Shown here one piece after another: positions 1 to 6,463 of a stretch of 16,150 nt of DNA. This DNA is from Gammaproteobacteria bacterium (GTDB taxonomy: Bacteria; Pseudomonadota; Gammaproteobacteria; Natronospirales; REEB76), in the NCBI GenBank assembly GCA_028871235.1, contig JAGWNO010000024.1, positions 1-16,150 on the forward strand, read 5' to 3'. The translations under genes were made by a program, and so were the position numbers. Below the pieces are notes generated by a model. That model saw nothing but the letters and a program-made list of their open reading frames with translations, was not told the DNA's origin and ran no database searches. Within the stretch, counting starts at the first letter, position 1. Each line of letters begins with the position of its first letter.

Positions 1-54
1 GGCACTGATCGGCTGATCAAACAGGTCGGAGAGCAGGGACGGCTTGTCGGGCGG

Positions 55-84
55 TTGTCCCTGACCCCCTTCATCGGCGAAAAT
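55..84 (+). promoter_or_regulatory. weak candidate sigma-70 promoter for tkt
   Basis: TTGTCC (55-60) and GAAAAT (79-84) each match the sigma-70 consensus at four of six positions and are 18 bases apart. Transcription would start near 91, giving a leader of about 20 bases. It is the best candidate in the 109 bases before tkt, but the match is weak and the true promoter could lie left of the window. Confidence 0.2.
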
Positions 85-109
85 ACGCGCCCTTTCCCGT
101 GGAACCGCC

Positions 110-2128
110 ATGCCCACCCGTCGCGAACTCGCCAATGCCATCCGCGCGCTCGCCATGGACGCGGTGCAGAGCGCCAAATCCGGTCATCCCGGCGCACCCA
201 TGGGCATGGCGGATATCGCCGAAGTCCTGTGGAACGATTACCTCAAGCACAATCCGGCCAATCCGAAATGGGCCGACCGCGACCGTTTCGTTCTGTCCAA
301 TGGACACGGTTCCATGTTGCTGTATGCGCTGTTGCACCTCAGCGGCTATGAGCTGCCGATGGCCGAGCTGCGGCGCTTCCGGCAGCTGCATTCCAGAACG
401 CCGGGGCATCCCGAATACGGCGTCACGCCGGGCGTCGAGACCACCACCGGTCCGCTCGGACAGGGACTCGCCAACGCCGTGGGCATGGCCATCGCCGAGC
501 AGGCGCTGGCGGCGCGTTTCAACCGTCCCGGTTTCAAGATCGTGAATCACCATACTTATGTGTTCATGGGCGACGGTTGTCTCATGGAGGGCATCTCCCA
601 TGAGGCCTGTTCGCTGGCCGGCACGCTGGGGCTCGGCAAGCTCATCGGTTTCTACGACGATAACGGCATCTCCATCGATGGCGAGGTGCGTGGCTGGTTT
701 ACGGACGACACGCCGAAGCGCTTTCAGGCCTACGGCTGGCATGTGGTAGCGGATGTGGACGGCCACGATGCGGCGGCGGTGAAGCGCGCCATCGAGGAAG
801 CGCGCAGCATCACCGACAGACCCTCACTCATCTGCTGCAAGACTATCATCGGTTTCGGCGCGCCCAATAAGCAGGGCAAGGAGATCGCCCACGGCTCGGC
901 CTTGGGCGATGTGGAAGTGGCGGCCGCACGCCGGCAGCTTGGCTGGGAGCATGCGCCCTTCAAGATACCGCAGGATTACTACAAGGCTTGGGATGCGCGC
1001 GACCGCGGCCGGGCCTTCGAAGCGAACTGGGAGGCACTGTTTGCCGAATACGCCAGAGCCTATCCGGAGCCTGCCGCCGAGTTCACGCGTCGCATGCACG
1101 GCGGGCTGCCGGCGGATTGGAGCGCGCATGCACAGCGGTTCATCAACAGCGTGGCGACGCAGGGCGCGGAGCTGGCTACCCGCAAGGCTTCCGAGCTGGC
1201 CCTGAATGATCTCGGCCCGGTATTGCCGGAGTTGATCGGCGGTTCTGCCGATCTCACCGGTTCAAATAACACCTACTGGAAAGGTTCCCGCCCCATTACC
1301 CGCCAGGATTTCAGCGGGAATTACCTCTTTTACGGCGTGCGCGAGTTCGCCATGTCGGCGATCCTGAATGGCCTGGCGCTGCATGGCGGCTTCATCCCCT
1401 ACGGCGGAACTTTCCTCACGTTCTCGGACTATGCCCGCAACGCACTGCGCCTGGCCTCGATCATGGGCGCGGGCAGCATCTATATATATACGCACGATTC
1501 CATCGGCCTGGGCGAGGACGGTCCCACCCATCAGGCGGTGGAGCACCTCGCCAGCCTGCGCATCATGCCGAACATGGAACTGTGGCGGCCCTGCGATGAC
1601 GTGGAGACGGCGGTGGCCTGGATTGCGGCCATCGAGCGCCGCCATGGCCCCACCAGTCTGGCGCTGTCACGCCAGAACCTGCCGCATCAACCGCGCGTGA
1701 CTGCGCAGGTGCGCGACATCCGCCGTGGCGGCTATATCCTGCTGGACACCGACGGCGACCCGGATGCCATCCTCATTGCCACCGGCTCGGAGGTGGCGCT
1801 GGCGGTGACGGCGGCGCAGCGGCTCGCCGGGCAGGGTCTGGCGGTGCGCGTGGTATCCATGCCCTGCACCGGGGTGTTCGATGCCCAGGACAAAGAGTGG
1901 CATGAATACGTGTTGCCGCAGCGCGTCAAGGCACGCGTGGCGGTGGAGGCGGGCGTGCCGGAATTCTGGCGCCGCTTTGTGGGCGACGCCGGCCGCATCA
2001 TCGGCCTCGACCGCTACGGGGAGTCGGCACCGGCGACCGATGTTTTTGAATACCTGGGGTTCACCGTTGATAACGTGGTGAAAGCGGTGGAGGCGGTGGT
2101 CAACAAAGACAAGGTGCTGAGCGCTTAG
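110..2128 (+). CDS. tkt: transketolase
   Basis: This is a thiamine-diphosphate and metal-dependent cytosolic enzyme that moves two-carbon ketol units between sugar phosphates in the pentose-phosphate pathway and, in autotrophs, the Calvin cycle. The 672 residues match the usual size (E. coli TktA has 663). Visible marks are the N-terminal SGHPGAPMGMAD segment (about 24-35), substrate and cofactor histidines at 26, 66, 100 and 261, the diphosphate and metal motif GDGCLMEG (154-161), the REF glutamate (Glu412) that activates the cofactor, and GEDGPTHQAVEHL (468-480) in the pyrimidine domain. The start is fixed by the family-typical PTRRELANAIRALAMDAV beginning; only a poor ribosome site (GTGGA) precedes it. 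It heads a co-directional run with gap, pgk and pyk. The last few codons (about KVLSA) run into a repeat element and look like a short extension beyond the usual C-terminus. Confidence 0.97.
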   Translation: MPTRRELANAIRALAMDAVQSAKSGHPGAPMGMADIAEVLWNDYLKHNPANPKWADRDRFVLSNGHGSMLLYALLHLSGYELPMAELRRFRQLHSRTPGHPEYGVTPGVETTTGPLGQGLANAVGMAIAEQALAARFNRPGFKIVNHHTYVFMGDGCLMEGISHEACSLAGTLGLGKLIGFYDDNGISIDGEVRGWFTDDTPKRFQAYGWHVVADVDGHDAAAVKRAIEEARSITDRPSLICCKTIIGFGAPNKQGKEIAHGSALGDVEVAAARRQLGWEHAPFKIPQDYYKAWDARDRGRAFEANWEALFAEYARAYPEPAAEFTRRMHGGLPADWSAHAQRFINSVATQGAELATRKASELALNDLGPVLPELIGGSADLTGSNNTYWKGSRPITRQDFSGNYLFYGVREFAMSAILNGLALHGGFIPYGGTFLTFSDYARNALRLASIMGAGSIYIYTHDSIGLGEDGPTHQAVEHLASLRIMPNMELWRPCDDVETAVAWIAAIERRHGPTSLALSRQNLPHQPRVTAQVRDIRRGGYILLDTDGDPDAILIATGSEVALAVTAAQRLAGQGLAVRVVSMPCTGVFDAQDKEWHEYVLPQRVKARVAVEAGVPEFWRRFVGDAGRIIGLDRYGESAPATDVFEYLGFTVDNVVKAVEAVVNKDKVLSA

Positions 2129-2192
2129 TGCTGCGTACTGTGCAACAACATTTTTTCTTTTACGCGGCACCCAGTACAAAGCACGTGGCACG
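2113..2192. repeat. heptamer-array inverted repeat, copy 1 (tkt-gap)
   Basis: The left arm (2113-2136) reads as heptamers GGTGCTG, AGCGCTT, AGTGCTG and then CGT. The right arm (2162-2192), read on the opposite strand, is CGTGCCA, CGTGCTT, TGTACTG, GGTGCCG and CGT. The 25-base centre is T-rich. The innermost stem, GTGCTGCGT (2128-2136) with ACGCGGCAC (2162-2170), pairs along all nine positions if one G-U wobble is allowed. The left arm covers the last codons and stop of tkt. A related copy lies between gap and pgk. No T-run follows the stem, so it is not a typical intrinsic terminator; it may act in the transcript as an RNA-stability or pausing structure (inference). Confidence 0.6.
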
Positions 2193-2232
2193 CGCGTGAT
2201 ATTTCAGGCTGGATTAGCTGAGGAGCAGGTCA

Positions 2233-3243
2233 ATGGCTATCAAAGTGGGTATCAACGGCTACGGCCGCATCGGCCGCAACATCTTGCGTGCGCTCTACGA
2301 GAGCAAGCGCAACGGGGAGCTGCGGGTCGTGGCCATCAATGATCTGGGCGATGCCGCCACCAATGCGCATCTCACTAGCTACGATACCGCTCATGGCAGG
2401 TTCCCGGGTGAGGTGTCTGTAGACGGCCAGTACATGGTCGTGAACGGCGACAAGATAAAGGTGTTCGCCGAGCGCGATCCGGCCAGGATCGCCTGGGGCA
2501 GCGTCGGCGCGCAGGTGGTTCTGGAATGCACCGGGCTGTTCACCAGCAAGGTCAAGGCCTCGGCACACCTGGCCGGCGGTGCCAGGAAAGTCATCATCTC
2601 TGCGCCCGGCGGCGATGACATGGATGCCACCGTCGTCTATGGCGTCAATCACAAGACGCTGAAGGCCTCCCACACGGTGATTTCCAACGCGTCCTGCACC
2701 ACCAACTGCCTGGCGCCGCTCGCCATGGTGCTGCACGAGAAGCTCGGTATCGTGGGCGGCATCATGAACACGGTGCACGCCTACACCAACGACCAGGTGC
2801 TGACCGACGTGTACCACAAGGATCTGCGCCGTGCGCGCTCGGCCACCCACTCGATGATCCCCACCAAGACCGGCGCGGCCGCCGCCATCGGTCTGGTGAT
2901 TCCGGAACTGGCCGGCAAATTGGACGGCTTCTCCATCCGCGTACCCACCATCAACGTGTCTCTCGTGGACCTGTCTTTCATCGCCGCTCGCGACACCAGC
3001 CTGGAGGAGATCAACAGACTCATGCAGGAGGCTTCCCGGGGCGGACTCAAGGGCATCCTCAACTACAACGACCAGCCGCTGGTATCGGTGGATTTCAATC
3101 ACGATCCGGCATCCAGCACCTATGATGCCACCCTCACCAAGCTCATCGGCCGGCTGGTGAAAGTATGCTCATGGTATGACAATGAGTGGGGCTTCTCCAA
3201 TCGCATGCTGGATACCACAGTGGCGTTCTGGAATGCCAAGTAA
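2233..3243 (+). CDS. gap: type I glyceraldehyde-3-phosphate dehydrogenase
   Basis: This cytosolic enzyme reversibly converts glyceraldehyde-3-phosphate, phosphate and NAD(P)+ to 1,3-bisphosphoglycerate. Its 336 residues carry the Rossmann start VGINGYGRIGR (5-15), the catalytic motif SNASCTTN with Cys155, partner His182 in NTVHAYTND, and the WYDNEWGFSNRM C-terminal signature. TVHAYTNDQVLTDVYHKD and the following SMIPTKTGAAAA resemble the GAPDH type common in beta- and many gammaproteobacteria rather than E. coli GapA. Erythrose-4-phosphate dehydrogenase (Epd) is a relative, but position beside pgk and pyk and overall sequence favour GAPDH. A good ribosome site (GAGGAG, 2220-2225) precedes ATG 2233. 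The gene is bracketed on both sides by copies of one palindromic repeat. Confidence 0.97.
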   Translation: MAIKVGINGYGRIGRNILRALYESKRNGELRVVAINDLGDAATNAHLTSYDTAHGRFPGEVSVDGQYMVVNGDKIKVFAERDPARIAWGSVGAQVVLECTGLFTSKVKASAHLAGGARKVIISAPGGDDMDATVVYGVNHKTLKASHTVISNASCTTNCLAPLAMVLHEKLGIVGGIMNTVHAYTNDQVLTDVYHKDLRRARSATHSMIPTKTGAAAAIGLVIPELAGKLDGFSIRVPTINVSLVDLSFIAARDTSLEEINRLMQEASRGGLKGILNYNDQPLVSVDFNHDPASSTYDATLTKLIGRLVKVCSWYDNEWGFSNRMLDTTVAFWNAK

Positions 3244-3247
3244 AAAA

Positions 3248-3329
3248 GGTACTGGGTGCCGGGTATTGCGTGCTGCGTAGAAAAAATTCTTGTTTTTGAC
3301 GCAGCACTCAGCACGCAGAACGCAGCACC
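3248..3329. repeat. heptamer-array inverted repeat, copy 2 (gap-pgk)
   Basis: Two 31-base arms face each other around a 20-base centre (3279-3298) that itself holds an A-run and a T-run able to pair. The left arm (3248-3278) is four heptamers (GGTACTG, GGTGCCG, GGTATTG, CGTGCTG) plus CGT. The right arm (3299-3329) on the opposite strand is GGTGCTG, CGTTCTG, CGTGCTG, AGTGCTG plus CGT. The arms differ at 8 of 31 positions; the inner nine (3270-3278 with 3299-3307) pair perfectly. It starts four bases after the gap stop and ends 19 bases before pgk. The consensus unit is roughly NGTGCTG, as in copy 1. Confidence 0.7.
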
Positions 3330-3348
3330 ATTCGGCATTGGAGCGAAA

Positions 3349-4548
3349 ATGCCTGTCATCAAAATGACTGATCTGGACCTGGGCGGGAAGCGGGTCCTGA
3401 TCCGGGAAGACCTGAACGTGCCGCTGGACGACAGCGGCCGCATTACCAGCGATGCGCGCATCCGCGCCGCGCTGCCGACGCTGCAGCATGCGCTGCGGGC
3501 CGGAGCATGCGTCATGGTCATGTCGCACCTCGGCCGTCCCAATGAAGGTGAGTACACCGCCGCCCTGTCGCTGGCACCGGTGGCGGAACGCCTTACCGGA
3601 TTGCTGGGCGTGAAAGTGCCGCTGGTGCAGGACTGGATCGGAGGTGTGGACGTCGCGCCAGGCGAACTGGTGCTGTGCGAGAACGTGCGCTTCCTCAGGG
3701 GCGAGAGGCAGGACGACGCAGTACTGGCGAAAAAAATGGCGGCATTGTGCGATGTCTACGTGATGGATGCTTTTGGAACCGCCCACCGCGCCGAAGCCTC
3801 GACTCACGGTGTCGCCGAATATGCGGCACTCGCCTGTGCGGGCCCGCTGCTGGCGGGCGAGCTGGAGGCTCTGGGGCGCGCTTTGGAGAACCCGGCGCGA
3901 CCGCTGGTGGCCATCGTTGCCGGATCGAAGGTATCCACCAAACTCACGCTGCTGGATTCCCTGACCAAGATGGTGGATCAGCTCATCGTTGGCGGCGGCA
4001 TCGCCAACACCTTCATCGCCGCGGCGGGTCACGGGGTGGGCAAATCCTTGTATGAACCGGATCTGGTGCGGGAGGCCAGGCGCCTGACCACGGCAGCGCG
4101 CCGCCGCGGCGCCGACATCCCCCTGCCTACCGACGTAGTGGTGGCCCATGAAATCGCTGCCAACGCGGAGGCGGATGTGCGGCGGCTTAATGAGGTGGCC
4201 GCCGATGAGATGATCCTGGACATTGGTCCCGACACCGCCGAGCTATTCGCACAACTGCTCAAGCAAGCCGGCACCATCGTCTGGAACGGTCCGGTGGGGG
4301 TGTTCGAGTTCGACCAGTTCGGCGAGGGCACACGTGTGCTGGCGCATGCTATCGCCGAGAGCCCGGCGTTCTCCATAGCCGGCGGTGGCGACACGCTGGC
4401 GGCACTGGATAAATACGGCGTCACTGACCGTATTTCCTACATCTCCACCGGCGGTGGTGCGTTCCTGGAATTCCTGGAAGGTAAGCAGCTGCCGGCGGTG
4501 GCGATATTGGAAGCACGCGCCGGCGCCGCTCCGTGGCGGACGGTATGA
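3349..4548 (+). CDS. pgk: phosphoglycerate kinase
   Basis: This cytosolic monomer transfers phosphate between 1,3-bisphosphoglycerate and ADP in glycolysis, or the reverse in carbon fixation. The 399 residues follow the E. coli enzyme almost throughout: MTDLDLGGKRVLIREDLNVP with substrate residues Asp21 and Asn23, Arg37, SHLGRP (59-64), MDAFGTAHR (139-147), GSKVSTKL (192-199), GGGIANTF (215-222), WNGPVGVFEF (312-321), the nucleotide loop GGGDT (345-349) and STGGGAFLE (366-374). ATG 3349 is chosen because it gives the family N-terminus and has GGAG (3340-3343) five bases upstream; an in-frame GTG at 3256 would translate the repeat element. A run of seven A residues (3730-3736) lies within the gene. 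It sits between gap and pyk in the same direction. Confidence 0.97.
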   Translation: MPVIKMTDLDLGGKRVLIREDLNVPLDDSGRITSDARIRAALPTLQHALRAGACVMVMSHLGRPNEGEYTAALSLAPVAERLTGLLGVKVPLVQDWIGGVDVAPGELVLCENVRFLRGERQDDAVLAKKMAALCDVYVMDAFGTAHRAEASTHGVAEYAALACAGPLLAGELEALGRALENPARPLVAIVAGSKVSTKLTLLDSLTKMVDQLIVGGGIANTFIAAAGHGVGKSLYEPDLVREARRLTTAARRRGADIPLPTDVVVAHEIAANAEADVRRLNEVAADEMILDIGPDTAELFAQLLKQAGTIVWNGPVGVFEFDQFGEGTRVLAHAIAESPAFSIAGGGDTLAALDKYGVTDRISYISTGGGAFLEFLEGKQLPAVAILEARAGAAPWRTV

Positions 4549-4588
4549 CGCAACCCGATCGGCAGCGGGAGGAAAAAACCGGGACGCA

Positions 4589-4607
4589 GGCAAGCCGCTT
4601 GCTTGCC
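4589..4607 (+). other. short intercistronic hairpin
   Basis: GGCAAGC (4589-4595) and GCTTGCC (4601-4607) are perfect complements around a five-base loop in the 126-base pgk-pyk gap. No T-run follows, so read-through into pyk is expected. It could be a processing or stability hairpin, or chance. Confidence 0.35.
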
Positions 4608-4674
4608 ACCGCATGCCGGTCCGCCGTCCGATGCTCGCCATGCCGTATGCCGCGGGCGCATAATCTTCATCATC

Positions 4675-6102
4675 ATGTCGCGTAGAACCAAGATCGTCGC
4701 CACCCTCGGTCCATCCACCGATTCAGCGGAGACCATGCAGGCCATCGTGCGTGCCGGCGTGGACGTCGTGCGCCTCAATTTTTCCCATGGCGCGGCCGCC
4801 GACCATAAGCATCGCGTGGATCTGGTACGGGCCGCTTGCCGGGCGGTAGGCAAGGATGTGGGCCTGCTCGGTGATCTGCAGGGCCCCAAGATCCGCATCG
4901 AGAAATTCCGCGGCGGCAAGGTGATGCTCAGGGACGGTCAGCGCTTCACCCTGGATGCGGGCCTTGCCGATGACGCGGGTACGGTGGAGCGGGTGGGTCT
5001 GACCTACAAGGATCTGCCGAAGGATGTGCAAACCGGCGATATGCTGGTGCTGGGTGACGGTGAGATCACGCTGCGCGTGGAGCAGCTCAGTGGCGTCAAA
5101 GTGGTGTGTCGCGTGGAGACCGGCGGCGAACTGTCCGACCACAAAGGCATCAACCGCCAGGGCGGCGGCCTGTCGGCCAAGGCGCTCACCGACAAGGATC
5201 TGCACGATATCAGGCTGGCGGCGGAGCTGGGGGTGGATTATCTCGCCGTATCCTTCCCACGGGACGCGGCCGACATCACGCGTGCGCGCGAACTGTTGCA
5301 GGCCGCCGGCAGCAGGGCCGGAGTCATCGCCAAGATCGAGCGCTCCGAGGCGATCCAGAACCTGGATGACATCATCCGCGCCAGCGATGCGGTGATGATC
5401 GCCCGCGGCGACCTGGCGGTGGAGATCGGTGACGCCGAGCTGCCCGGTATCCAGAAACTCATCATCCACCGCGCCCGGGATCTTAACCGCGTGGTGATTA
5501 CCGCCACGCAGATGATGGAGTCCATGATCCACAGTCCGGTGCCGACGCGTGCCGAGGTGCTGGACGTGGCCAATGCCGTCATGGACGGCACCGACGCGGT
5601 GATGCTGTCGGCGGAGACCGCCGCCGGCAAATACCCGCTGAAGACCGTGGAGGCCATGGCGCGGGTGTGTGAGGGCGCCGAGCGGCAGCGCATCACGCTG
5701 CGTTCCCGCCATCGCATGGATACGCGCTTCGAGCGTGTCGACGAGGCCATCGCCATGGCGGTGATGTACACCGCCAATCATATGGATGTGAAGGCCATCA
5801 TCGCCCTGACTGAATCCGGTTCCACTGCCCTGTGGATGTCGCGCATCAGTTCCGGTATCCCGATTTTCGCCATGACCCGCCACGAGGCTACCCGCCGCCG
5901 CGTCACGCTCTATCGCGGTGTGTACCCGGTGGCCTTCGATGTCATGCACACCAATCCCGATCATGTGCTCAAGCATGCCGCCGAGGAGCTCAGAAAGCGC
6001 GGCGCCGTCAAGGATGGCGACTTCGTGATCTGCACGAAGGGTGAGTTCAGCGGCGTAACCGGCGGGACCAACAGCCTGAAGATACTGCGTGTGGGCGATT
6101 GA
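4675..6102 (+). CDS. pyk: pyruvate kinase (PykA type)
   Basis: This cytosolic enzyme makes pyruvate and ATP from phosphoenolpyruvate and ADP. The 475-residue product has NFSHG (35-39) with Arg33, GDLQGPKIR (66-74), the catalytic IAKIERSEA segment with Lys220 and metal-binding Glu222, MIARGDLAVE (241-250) with Asp246, and ITATQMMESM (275-284). The C-terminal regulatory domain follows from about residue 345. The start RRTKIVATLGP and the ILGDLQGPKIR-like block resemble E. coli PykA more than PykF. ATG 4675 is chosen on the family N-terminus. It has almost no ribosome site (TTCATCATC lies directly upstream), so initiation may depend on coupling or unstructured leader RNA. It ends the co-directional carbon cluster; no aldolase gene follows. 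Confidence 0.96.
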   Translation: MSRRTKIVATLGPSTDSAETMQAIVRAGVDVVRLNFSHGAAADHKHRVDLVRAACRAVGKDVGLLGDLQGPKIRIEKFRGGKVMLRDGQRFTLDAGLADDAGTVERVGLTYKDLPKDVQTGDMLVLGDGEITLRVEQLSGVKVVCRVETGGELSDHKGINRQGGGLSAKALTDKDLHDIRLAAELGVDYLAVSFPRDAADITRARELLQAAGSRAGVIAKIERSEAIQNLDDIIRASDAVMIARGDLAVEIGDAELPGIQKLIIHRARDLNRVVITATQMMESMIHSPVPTRAEVLDVANAVMDGTDAVMLSAETAAGKYPLKTVEAMARVCEGAERQRITLRSRHRMDTRFERVDEAIAMAVMYTANHMDVKAIIALTESGSTALWMSRISSGIPIFAMTRHEATRRRVTLYRGVYPVAFDVMHTNPDHVLKHAAEELRKRGAVKDGDFVICTKGEFSGVTGGTNSLKILRVGD

Positions 6103-6137
6103 GAAGAAATGGGAATTGAGGCGTCAAGAGACTCAGA

Positions 6138-6166
6138 ACCTGGCGGGGAATTATCTTGAGCCAGGT
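6138..6166 (+). other. inverted repeat downstream of pyk
   Basis: ACCTGGC (6138-6144) and GCCAGGT (6160-6166) are perfect complements around a 15-base loop, with outer TCAG and CTGA also able to pair. It begins 35 bases after the pyk stop. Its position suggests transcript end protection, but the missing T-tract argues against a standard intrinsic terminator. Confidence 0.3.
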
Positions 6167-6199
6167 ATCCTGAACATCGCACGGCCTGCAGCCAGTCTT

Positions 6200-6271
6200 G
6201 TAAAGATAGTTACGCACTGTACCTTCGGACAGGAACAATTGCCCGGCGATCAGGCATGCCGCGGTTGAATG
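6200..6271 (-). pseudogene. relic of LuxR/NarL-type helix-turn-helix
   Basis: On the minus strand, bases 6250 to 6203 encode IAGQLFLSEGTVRNYL, which closely resembles the recognition-helix region of LuxR/NarL-family DNA-binding domains (typical form: IAxxLxLSEGTVRNYLS). The following YKTGCR could be the remains of the K-x-G-x-x-N/xR segment after a loss of about five residues. The preceding HSTAAC is reminiscent of the approach to the helix. There is no receiver domain, no upstream domain and no plausible start, so at most a decayed gene end remains. Chance resemblance is possible because only about 16 residues match well. Confidence 0.35.
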
Positions 6272-6358
6272 CCGATTGCGGCTGCCATGGGCAGCCCCAA
6301 TAGCGGGTTTCCTGGATGAGACGCCGCGCCGCATTTTTGATGGTGTGAACCTGTAATT

Positions 6359-6428
6359 GCGGGCAGCAGCCCGCGAATTCCCTTGCAGCTGGCAAGGGTG
6401 ATGCCAATGACATTGGGTTACCATTGGG
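6359..6428. repeat. cluster of three inverted repeats upstream of the acylase
   Basis: Three perfect dyads follow each other: GCGGGC (6359-6364) with GCCCGC (6369-6374); CCCTTGC (6380-6386) with GCAAGGG (6392-6398); CCAATG (6404-6409) with CATTGG (6411-6416). A second CATTGGG at 6422-6428 repeats the last arm directly. They end 35 bases before the acylase start. They could form leader hairpins or operator sites; the second and third dyads have the size and spacing of regulator-binding palindromes (inference). Confidence 0.4.
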
Positions 6429-6463
6429 CTGTTCGGCAACGCGGCTTGCGGAGTGGGGAAGCC

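Larger units (their letters stand above)
6103..6463. other. 361-base gene-less stretch
   Basis: No credible intact gene is seen on either strand. The region contains an inverted repeat after pyk (6138-6166), a probable relic of a LuxR-type helix-turn-helix on the minus strand (6200-6271), a cluster of three inverted repeats (6359-6428), and the acylase ribosome site (GGGGAAG just before 6464). No hairpin followed by a T-run is present after pyk, so the carbon cluster has no obvious intrinsic terminator here. Confidence 0.6.

Noticed and set aside
1..111. A divergent minus-strand gene starting at ATG 111 and leaving the window (stop-free, beginning MAVPRERARIFADEGG).
   Set aside because: It would overlap the tkt start codon with no room for promoters, has no ribosome site, and 37 open codons in GC-rich DNA prove little. 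I do not recognise the peptide.
2113..3329. The repeated heptamers as a CRISPR array or as transcription terminators.
   Set aside because: Units are 7 bp, adjacent and without spacers, so they are not CRISPR. T-runs lie inside the loops rather than after the stems, so they are not standard intrinsic terminators.
3256..3348. A 31-residue N-terminal extension of phosphoglycerate kinase from GTG 3256.
   Set aside because: It would translate the palindromic repeat; ATG 3349 has a ribosome site and gives the family N-terminus.
4723..5976. A 417-codon minus-strand frame opposite pyk, rich in His and Gly.
   Set aside because: This is a typical antisense shadow of a GC-rich gene; pyk motifs run throughout the opposite strand.
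6383..6463. A longer acylase start at TTG 6383 or ATG 6401.
   Set aside because: The extra residues do not look like a signal peptide and cross two inverted repeats; ATG 6464 has a ribosome site and leads straight into a signal-anchor.
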